From NCBI GenBank assembly GCA_030643125.1, contig DAOWML010000040.1, positions 1 to 11,314 of the forward strand: 11,314 bases of DNA, read 5' to 3'. This document shows, piece after piece, positions 5,898 to 11,314 of the stretch (its first letter is position 1; each line of letters opens with the position of its first letter). A program made the translations under genes and the position numbers. The notes beneath the pieces are model-generated. The model saw only the letters and a program-made list of their open reading frames with translations, was not told the DNA's origin and did not search any database. Origin of the DNA: Bacteroidales bacterium (GTDB taxonomy: Bacteria > Bacteroidota > Bacteroidia > Bacteroidales > UBA12077).

Positions 5898-7002
5898 TTT
5901 CTACTTGTTTTAAAACCTCCTTAGCAATGATTTTTGCGGAATCGCGTAAAGCCATTTCTTTTATATTTTCTGATAATTTTTTTATCTGTTCTTCATTTTT
6001 AATCAAATCCAATGCAGAGTCAATTAATTTTTCACGTGCTTCTGCATCTTTAATCATAATTGCTGCATTTTTATTTACCAAAGCCATTGTATTTTTGGTC
6101 TGATGATCTTCAGCTACATTTGGCGACGGAACCAGAATAACTGGTTTTCCAACCAAACATAGTTCCGATATAGTTCCAGCTCCTGCCCTTGAAATAATAA
6201 CATCTGCAGCAGCATAAGCCATATCCATTCTGGTAATAAAATCAAGCACTCTTATGTTTTTATATGCTGATTCCTCAGCAATCTTTTTGGCATCTTCGAA
6301 ATAATATTTTCCTGTTTGCCATAAAAGCTGAAATCCAGACTTCCCTATTTTATTAATATCTCTTATTACACTCTGATTTATTGTTCGTGCTCCCAAACTT
6401 CCTCCAACAACTAAAATCGTTTTTTTATCCTGCTCTAACCCAAAATACTTTATGGCTTCCTCTTTACTTTCAATTTTATCCAGCAAATCCTGACGAACAG
6501 GATTGCCTGTTAAAATAATTTTGTCTTTTGGAAAATATTTTTCCATTCCTTCATAAGCCACACAAATTTTCTTAGCTTTTTTTGCCAATAATTTATTTGT
6601 AATTCCGGCATATGAATTTTGCTCCTGAATTAATGTTGGTATTCCACTTTTATTAGCTATTCGTAAAACAGGACCGCTAGCATAACCTCCAACACCAACT
6701 ACTACATCAGGTTTAAAATCTTTAATAATTTTTTTTGATTTCCGTAAACTACTAATCAATTTAAAAATGAAACTAATATTTTTCACAGTTAATCGTCGCT
6801 GTAATCCGGTAACAGGTAAACCAATAATCTTATATCCAGCGGCAGGAACTTTTTCCATTTCTATTTTACCCAATGCTCCAACAAAAAGAATATTGGTTTC
6901 AGGTTCAATTTCTTTTATAGCATTAGCAATAGATATTGCAGGGAAAACGTGTCCTCCCGTTCCTCCTCCACTAATAATGATATTTTTATTCTTCTGTTTC
7001 AC
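5890..7002 (-). CDS. murG: Lipid II synthase MurG (UDP-GlcNAc transferase)
   Basis: Peripheral membrane GT28 glycosyltransferase that adds GlcNAc from UDP-GlcNAc to lipid I, making lipid II. The 370-residue product has the N-domain G loops GGGTGGH (12-18) and GVGGYASGP (103-111), then QEQNSYAGITNK (126-137). The C-domain has GGSLGAR (200-206), SRAGAGTISE (271-280) and the donor-site stretch AEDHQTKN (297-304). The start is GTG (7000-7002), overlapping the last 17 bases of ftsW. It places the first G loop at residue 12 as in other MurG proteins, and no in-frame ATG lies between it and that loop, which supports it. The C-terminus (LKQVENV) is of normal length although its stop overlaps the ORF6N start, so the inserted gene does not seem to have truncated it. 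Confidence 0.97.
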   Translation of the reverse strand: MKQKNKNIIISGGGTGGHVFPAISIANAIKEIEPETNILFVGALGKIEMEKVPAAGYKIIGLPVTGLQRRLTVKNISFIFKLISSLRKSKKIIKDFKPDVVVGVGGYASGPVLRIANKSGIPTLIQEQNSYAGITNKLLAKKAKKICVAYEGMEKYFPKDKIILTGNPVRQDLLDKIESKEEAIKYFGLEQDKKTILVVGGSLGARTINQSVIRDINKIGKSGFQLLWQTGKYYFEDAKKIAEESAYKNIRVLDFITRMDMAYAAADVIISRAGAGTISELCLVGKPVILVPSPNVAEDHQTKNTMALVNKNAAIMIKDAEAREKLIDSALDLIKNEEQIKKLSENIKEMALRDSAKIIAKEVLKQVENV

Positions 7003-8170
7003 TTTTCGTTTCAGGTTCCGTAATTAATTCCTCATTTTTTTCAACGCTTCGGCTTACACTTAAAATAATTCCGAATGCCACTCCTGTAAATAAAATCGAC
7101 GAACCTCCCATACTAACTAATGGAAGCGTTTGCCCTGTTACAGGGAAAAGGTGAACTGCTACACCCATATTTATCATAGCCTGAAAAACCAGGCTTATTG
7201 TTAAACCTATTGCCAGAAAAGCAGCAAATGTCCGTCTGCTTTTCCGGACTATTACTCCTGCCCTGTACAAAAGGAACAAGTACAAAAACAATACAATAAC
7301 TCCACCAAAAAATCCGTATTCTTCAATTATTATTGAATAAATAAAATCTGAATATGGATGAGGTAAAAAGTTTCGTTGTGTGCTGTTTCCCGGTCCTTTT
7401 CCAAATATTCCTCCTGTTGCAATAGCAATTTTACTTTGTTCTATCTGGTAATTATCTTCACTTTCGCCACCTGTAAAACTCTCAATTCGATGTTGCCACG
7501 TTCCAACACGCCCCTGGCTTCCTGATATTACAACGCCTGCAATAATAAGTGCTATCACTAAAACACCAACAAACCCAACTCCAACAAGGTATTTCACTTT
7601 TACACGACCAATAAACATTAATAAGAAGGATGTTGAAAACAAAATAACCGCTGTTGATAAATTTGCAGGCATAATTAAACCACAAACTATTACAATCGGT
7701 AAAATCAAGGAAACAAATGCACCATTAAAATCATTCAGTTTTTTATCATCCTGACGCAATGATAATACACGAGCTATATACATTATCAAAGCTAATTTTG
7801 CAAAATCGGATGTTTGAATTGTGAATCCTAAGCCCGGCAAAGTTAACCATCGTGATGCCTGATTCAGGCTTGTTCCCATTACTAAAGTAATTGCCAACAA
7901 GAAAATCGATAAGTATAAGAACACCTGTGATAAACGCGAATAATATTTATAAGGAATCAGGTGAGTAATAAATATTATACCCAATCCGGCAACTAACAAA
8001 ACAAAATGTTTAATAATGTAATATGCTGTATTTCCTTCCTGGTATTTATAAGCAAGAGTTCCTGTCGAACTATAAACAGCTAACAATGAGAAAATTGAAA
8101 GTGTAAAAATCACTCCCCAGATTACTCTGTCGCCTTTAAAATATTTAGACAGTATCTCCTTTAATCTCAT
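6986..8170 (-). CDS. ftsW: Septal peptidoglycan polymerase FtsW (SEDS family)
   Basis: Polytopic membrane glycosyltransferase that polymerises lipid II at the septum with its class B PBP partner. The 394 residues hold about ten hydrophobic segments, starting near residue 15. SEDS landmarks seen: NQASRW (103-108), QTSDFAKLALIMYIAR (119-134, QTSD where many phyla have QPSE), the large extracytoplasmic loop with GGIFGKGPGNS (253-263), and FLPHPYSDFIYSIIIEEYG (268-286). Asp275 aligns by context with the essential Asp of E. coli FtsW/RodA. INMGVAVHLFPVTGQTLPLVS (333-353) gives the C-terminal signature. The position between murD and murG favours FtsW over RodA. It begins 39 bases after murD; that spacer contains two copies of GTTTAAAA on the plus strand but no clear regulatory site. 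Its 3' end overlaps murG by 17 bases. Confidence 0.96.
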   Translation of the reverse strand: MRLKEILSKYFKGDRVIWGVIFTLSIFSLLAVYSSTGTLAYKYQEGNTAYYIIKHFVLLVAGLGIIFITHLIPYKYYSRLSQVFLYLSIFLLAITLVMGTSLNQASRWLTLPGLGFTIQTSDFAKLALIMYIARVLSLRQDDKKLNDFNGAFVSLILPIVIVCGLIMPANLSTAVILFSTSFLLMFIGRVKVKYLVGVGFVGVLVIALIIAGVVISGSQGRVGTWQHRIESFTGGESEDNYQIEQSKIAIATGGIFGKGPGNSTQRNFLPHPYSDFIYSIIIEEYGFFGGVIVLFLYLFLLYRAGVIVRKSRRTFAAFLAIGLTISLVFQAMINMGVAVHLFPVTGQTLPLVSMGGSSILFTGVAFGIILSVSRSVEKNEELITEPETKSETEE

Positions 8171-8209
8171 ATTCTTATCAGATTCCTATGTTTAAAATTT
8201 CGTTTAAAA

Positions 8210-9544
8210 CTACAATTCTCTTACCGCTTGCTTAAACTGGTTTCCACGATCTTCATAATTATCAAAAAGATCGAAACTTGCACAAGCAGGCGATAATAAA
8301 ACCGAATCACCTTTTTTCGCAAGATAATACGCTGTTTTAACTGCTTCCGATGCAGATTGTACATCTATAATAGTTTCAACAATCTCACCAAAAACCTTGT
8401 GAATTTTTTTATTGTCTTTTCCAAGACAAATAATTGCTTTTACCTTTTTTCGCACTAATTCTTCCAAAATCGAATAATCATTTCCTTTATCGATTCCGCT
8501 AGCGATCCAAATTAAATTATTCGAAACACTTTCAAGTGCGTACCAGGTTGAATTAACATTTGTTGCCTTTGAGTCGTTAATAAACTCTATACCATGTACT
8601 TTTAGTACCGGTTCAAGTCGATGCTCAACACCTTGAAAATTACTCAGGCTTTCGCGAATATCTTCCTTACGGATTTTCAGCACCTGTGAGGCAATACCAG
8701 CAGCCATTGAATTATACGTATTGTGCTGCCCTTTTAAAACTAAATCTTGTATTGACATAGTTAGCTCGTTTGATTTATATTTAATTTTAAAAATTTCATT
8801 TTCTTTATATGCTCCCTCAGCAAATTTTTGATTTAATGAAAAAGGAAGCTGTTTTGCTTTTATATCTCGTTTTGCAAGTTCTGAGATTGTTACTTCATCA
8901 TCGGCACAGTAAATAAAAATGTCTTTCCTAGTTTGATTCTGTATAATCCTGAATTTTGAATCGGTATACTCCTGCATTCCATCGTACCTGTCCAGGTGAT
9001 CAGGTGTGATATTCATTAAAATGGCAATATCCGCTTTGAAATCGTACATTCCATCCAATTGGAAACTACTTAATTCAATTACATAATAATCAAAGTTTTC
9101 ACCTGCAACCTGCTGTGCCCAACTCCGACCAACATTTCCTGCTAATCCAACATTTAATCCTGCATTTTTCAGGATATGATAAATCAATGTTGCTGTTGTT
9201 GTTTTTCCATTGCTTCCGGTAATACATATTTTAAAAGCATCTGTATATCGCGAAGCATATTCTATTTCAGATATAACAGGAATTCCTTTGTCAATAGCTG
9301 ATTTAACTATAGCAACTTTTTCCGGTATTCCCGGGCTTTTAATTATTTCATCAGCATTCAGAATTAACTCTTTTGTATGTTTACCTTCTTCCCATAAAAT
9401 TTTATAGTCATCAAGTTTTTTCCGGTACTTATCCTTTATCTGCCCAAAATCAGAAACAAAAACATCAGCGCCATTCTTATGAGCAAGAATAGCAGAACCT
9501 ACTCCACTTTCGCCGGCACCTAATATGACAATTCGTTTACTCAT
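8210..9544 (-). CDS. murD: UDP-N-acetylmuramoyl-L-alanine--D-glutamate ligase MurD
   Basis: Cytoplasmic ATP-dependent ligase adding D-glutamate to UDP-MurNAc-L-Ala. The 444-residue product has an N-terminal UDP-binding domain (ILGAGESGVGSAILA, 7-21), the central P-loop GSNGKTT (110-116), ELSSFQLD (157-164) and NITPDHLDRY (178-187), and a C-terminal domain with the MurD-specific NDSKATN (323-329), GIDKGNDY (350-357) and SPACASFDLFDNYEDRG (418-434). All motifs expected for a working enzyme are present and the length is standard. It starts 8 bases after mraY; ftsW follows 39 bases downstream, the widest gap between murE and ftsA. The ATG start gives the usual few residues before the glycine-rich loop. 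Confidence 0.97.
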   Translation of the reverse strand: MSKRIVILGAGESGVGSAILAHKNGADVFVSDFGQIKDKYRKKLDDYKILWEEGKHTKELILNADEIIKSPGIPEKVAIVKSAIDKGIPVISEIEYASRYTDAFKICITGSNGKTTTATLIYHILKNAGLNVGLAGNVGRSWAQQVAGENFDYYVIELSSFQLDGMYDFKADIAILMNITPDHLDRYDGMQEYTDSKFRIIQNQTRKDIFIYCADDEVTISELAKRDIKAKQLPFSLNQKFAEGAYKENEIFKIKYKSNELTMSIQDLVLKGQHNTYNSMAAGIASQVLKIRKEDIRESLSNFQGVEHRLEPVLKVHGIEFINDSKATNVNSTWYALESVSNNLIWIASGIDKGNDYSILEELVRKKVKAIICLGKDNKKIHKVFGEIVETIIDVQSASEAVKTAYYLAKKGDSVLLSPACASFDLFDNYEDRGNQFKQAVREL

Positions 9545-9552
9545 TTTTATTT

Positions 9553-10800
9553 TTATCTGATTTTAAGCGTTACTATTGTAATAACTGCGAGAATTATCCC
9601 AATTATCATAAATCGCATTACAATTTTTGGCTCAGGGTATCCTTTCATCTGGTAATGATGATGTAAAGGAGACATCTTAAAAATCCTTCGGCCCGCACCA
9701 AACTTGCGTTTTGTATATTTAAAATATCCTACCTGCATTACTACGGACAAATTCTCCATCAAGAAAATACCACACAAAATCGGAATCAATAATTCTTTTC
9801 GAATGATAATTGCAAATACTGCTATGATACCACCTAAGGCTAAACTTCCTGTATCGCCCATAAAAACCTGTGCCGGATATGAATTGTACCATAAGAAACC
9901 AATGGTTGCACCAATAAATGCGCTCATAAACACTACCAGTTCACCGGTATACGGGATATACATAATATTCAGGTAATCGGCATAAATTACATTACCGCCT
10001 ACATAAGCCAGTATTCCTAATGTTGCTCCAATAATTGCGGATGTGCCTGTTGCTAATCCATCCAAACCATCGGTTAGGTTTGCGCCATTGGAAACTGCTG
10101 TAACAATTAATATTACCACAATTACAAATACCAGCCAGGCAGCCTTTTGACTATGTTTCCCCAGAAATTTAACAAGGTATTCGTAATCAAATTCATTGTT
10201 TTTGAAAAATGGAATAGTCGTTTTTGTTGATTTTATATTATGAGAAAATTGTTGTGTGTTTTTTTCAGTTGTATTTTCCTTTATTATTTGTTCTGTCGTA
10301 ATGCTTGTACTTTCAATATTTTTTTCGCGAACTACAACATCATTGTTCAGAAAAAGAGTTAAACCAACAATTAATCCTAAACCAATCTGTCCGATAATTT
10401 TAAATTTACCAGCAAGGCCTTCTTTATTCTTTTTAAATATTTTAATAAAATCATCTAAAAATCCAATAAATCCAAGCCATACAGTAGTTACAAGCATTAA
10501 GATCACATAAATATTTAATATATCAGCAAATAATAAAGTTGGAATAATAATAGATCCCAGGATGATAATTCCTCCCATTGTCGGAGTTCCTTTTTTGTTC
10601 ATTTGCCCCTCCAGGCCAAGATCCCGAATTTCTTCTCTTATTTGTTGTTTTCGCAAAAAATTAATAACCCGTTTACCAAAAATCATCGAAATAATAAGAG
10701 AAGTAATCACGGTCATCGCCGAACGAAACGAAATGTATTGAAACATTCCTGCGCCCGGAAAATCAAACTGATCTAAATATGCAAAAAGATAATAAAGCAT
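9553..10800 (-). CDS. mraY: Phospho-MurNAc-pentapeptide transferase MraY
   Basis: Integral membrane enzyme that transfers phospho-MurNAc-pentapeptide from UDP to undecaprenyl phosphate, forming lipid I. The 415 residues hold about ten membrane segments. Catalytic landmarks: NKKGTPTMGG (68-77), the Asp pair in FLDDFIK (114-120), NLTDGLDGL (241-249), FMGDTGS (313-319) and the histidine motif SPLHHHY (377-383). It is longer than the roughly 360-residue E. coli enzyme because of a hydrophilic, Thr/Asn/Lys-rich stretch at about 155-215 between membrane segments; Bacteroidota MraY proteins commonly carry an enlarged loop here. The ATG at 10798-10800 is 8 bases after the murE stop, and murD follows after 8 bases, so the three are tightly coupled. 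No Shine-Dalgarno is apparent. Confidence 0.97.
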   Translation of the reverse strand: MLYYLFAYLDQFDFPGAGMFQYISFRSAMTVITSLIISMIFGKRVINFLRKQQIREEIRDLGLEGQMNKKGTPTMGGIIILGSIIIPTLLFADILNIYVILMLVTTVWLGFIGFLDDFIKIFKKNKEGLAGKFKIIGQIGLGLIVGLTLFLNNDVVVREKNIESTSITTEQIIKENTTEKNTQQFSHNIKSTKTTIPFFKNNEFDYEYLVKFLGKHSQKAAWLVFVIVVILIVTAVSNGANLTDGLDGLATGTSAIIGATLGILAYVGGNVIYADYLNIMYIPYTGELVVFMSAFIGATIGFLWYNSYPAQVFMGDTGSLALGGIIAVFAIIIRKELLIPILCGIFLMENLSVVMQVGYFKYTKRKFGAGRRIFKMSPLHHHYQMKGYPEPKIVMRFMIIGIILAVITIVTLKIR

Positions 10801-10808
10801 AATTCTTG

Positions 10809-11314
10809 CTAATTATATAGTTCGTTAAAAATTTGTTTTATCACTTCACGATCATCAAAATGCTGTTTTACTCCCTTAATTTCCTGGTATGTTTCATGAC
10901 CTTTCCCTGCTACCAGAATTATATCTCCTTTTTTTGCAAGTAAACATGCTGTTCGTATTCCTTCCTTTCTATCAGCAATTGCCAATACTTTCTTTTTGTT
11001 TTCTGAATCGATCCCTGCTTTCATATCTTCGATAATAGTATTTGGATCTTCAGATCGTGGGTTATCGGAAGTGAGTATTACCTTATCGCTATGAACTGAT
11101 ACAATCCTAGCCATTTCAGGGCGTTTTGTTTTATCGCGATCGCCCCCGGCACCAACAACAGTAATTAATTCCTGATTATCGTTACGGATTTGATTAATAG
11201 CATTTAAAACATTTAACAAAGCATCCGGAGTATGAGCATAATCAACAATTGCTGTAATTCCATTTTCCGACCTTAGTGTTTCGAATCTACCTTCAACAGG
11301 TTTTATTTCACTCA
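10809..11314 (-). CDS. murE: UDP-MurNAc-tripeptide synthetase MurE, C-terminal part (5' end beyond window)
   Basis: Ligase adding the third stem residue to UDP-MurNAc-L-Ala-D-Glu. The frame is open from the right edge (first full codon AGT, 11310-11312) to TAG at 10809-10811, giving 167 residues of the C-terminal region. Visible motifs are VEGRFE and the following VDYAHTPDAL, GAGGDRDKTKRPEM, DNPRSEDP and AGKGHETYQ. The DNPR motif (codons 11055-11066) is the established signature of enzymes that add meso-diaminopimelate, as opposed to the L-lysine type, and GKGHE contributes to the same pocket, so the cell wall is probably mDAP-type. A TTG at 11217-11219 is not the start, because strongly conserved MurE sequence continues upstream of it. 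mraY follows after 8 bases. Confidence 0.96.
   Translation of the reverse strand, partial: SEIKPVEGRFETLRSENGITAIVDYAHTPDALLNVLNAINQIRNDNQELITVVGAGGDRDKTKRPEMARIVSVHSDKVILTSDNPRSEDPNTIIEDMKAGIDSENKKKVLAIADRKEGIRTACLLAKKGDIILVAGKGHETYQEIKGVKQHFDDREVIKQIFNELYN

Larger units (their letters stand above)
279..11314 (-). other. dcw (division and cell wall) cluster, probable single transcription unit
   Basis: All ten genes point the same way. Spacings in transcription order are: murE-mraY 8, mraY-murD 8, murD-ftsW 39, ftsW-murG overlap 17, murG-ORF6N overlap 8, ORF6N-murC 15, murC-ftsQ 0, ftsQ-ftsA 1, ftsA-ftsZ 56 bases. I found no hairpin plus U-tract terminator and no convincing Bacteroidota-type promoter (TAnnTTTG) in the gaps. 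The order matches Bacteroidota clusters except for the ORF6N gene. The main promoter would lie beyond the right edge. Confidence 0.85.

Noticed and set aside
8171..8209. Promoter or operator in the murD-ftsW spacer
   Set aside because: Two GTTTAAAA copies on the plus strand are the only pattern; no TAnnTTTG-type element, and AT-rich DNA gives such repeats easily.
9704..10510. Plus-strand open frames antisense to mraY
   Set aside because: Hydrophobic translations mirror the membrane segments of MraY; no promoter or family support.
11217..11219. TTG as the start of a short separate gene
   Set aside because: Conserved MurE sequence (VEGRFE, VDYAHTPDAL) continues in frame upstream to the window edge, so this is an internal Leu codon.
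1..11314. CRISPR array, tRNA, rRNA or insertion sequence
   Set aside because: No regularly spaced repeats, no tRNA- or rRNA-like sequence, and no transposase or terminal inverted repeats were recognised; nearly all bases from 279 on are coding.

Overview
This is an AT-rich stretch of a bacterial chromosome with one long minus-strand block of cell-division and peptidoglycan-precursor genes, the dcw cluster. In transcription order (right to left) it reads murE (3' part), mraY, murD, ftsW, murG, an ORF6N-domain gene, murC, ftsQ, ftsA, ftsZ. After ftsZ comes a 112-base spacer and the start of a four-helix-bundle (S23-type) gene that runs off the left edge. The gene order, lack of murB and ddl between murC and ftsQ, MraY with an enlarged hydrophilic loop, FtsZ ending in LHDNVD, weak Shine-Dalgarno signals, and the presence of ORF6N and S23 families all point to Bacteroidota, probably class Bacteroidia. 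I cannot name a genus.

Layout. 10809-11314 murE C-terminal part, with the DNPR motif of meso-diaminopimelate-adding enzymes; 9553-10800 mraY; 8210-9544 murD; 6986-8170 ftsW; 5890-7002 murG (GTG start inside ftsW); 5337-5897 ORF6N gene; 3945-5321 murC; 3138-3944 ftsQ (GTG start abutting the murC stop); 1814-3136 ftsA; 279-1757 ftsZ; 167-278 non-coding, with two repeat-like tracts; 1-166 S23-family gene, partial. Gaps between the dcw genes run from a 17-base overlap to 56 bases, and I see no internal terminator, so the block looks like a single transcription unit that starts beyond the right edge.

How the genes work together. MurC, MurD and MurE add the stem peptide to UDP-MurNAc in the cytoplasm. 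MraY moves the product to undecaprenyl phosphate in the membrane and MurG adds GlcNAc to give lipid II. FtsW polymerises lipid II at the septum, where FtsZ, anchored by FtsA, forms the ring and FtsQ helps recruit and control the synthase.

The two departures from an ordinary dcw cluster are (1) the ORF6N (phage antirepressor/KilA-N-related) gene placed precisely between murG and murC and overlapping the murG stop, and (2) the S23-type gene after ftsZ, whose N-terminus carries an in-frame, GC-rich palindrome encoding PACRQGR, preceded by a spacer made largely of repeat-like DNA. All core genes look intact. No RNA gene, CRISPR array or insertion sequence was recognised.
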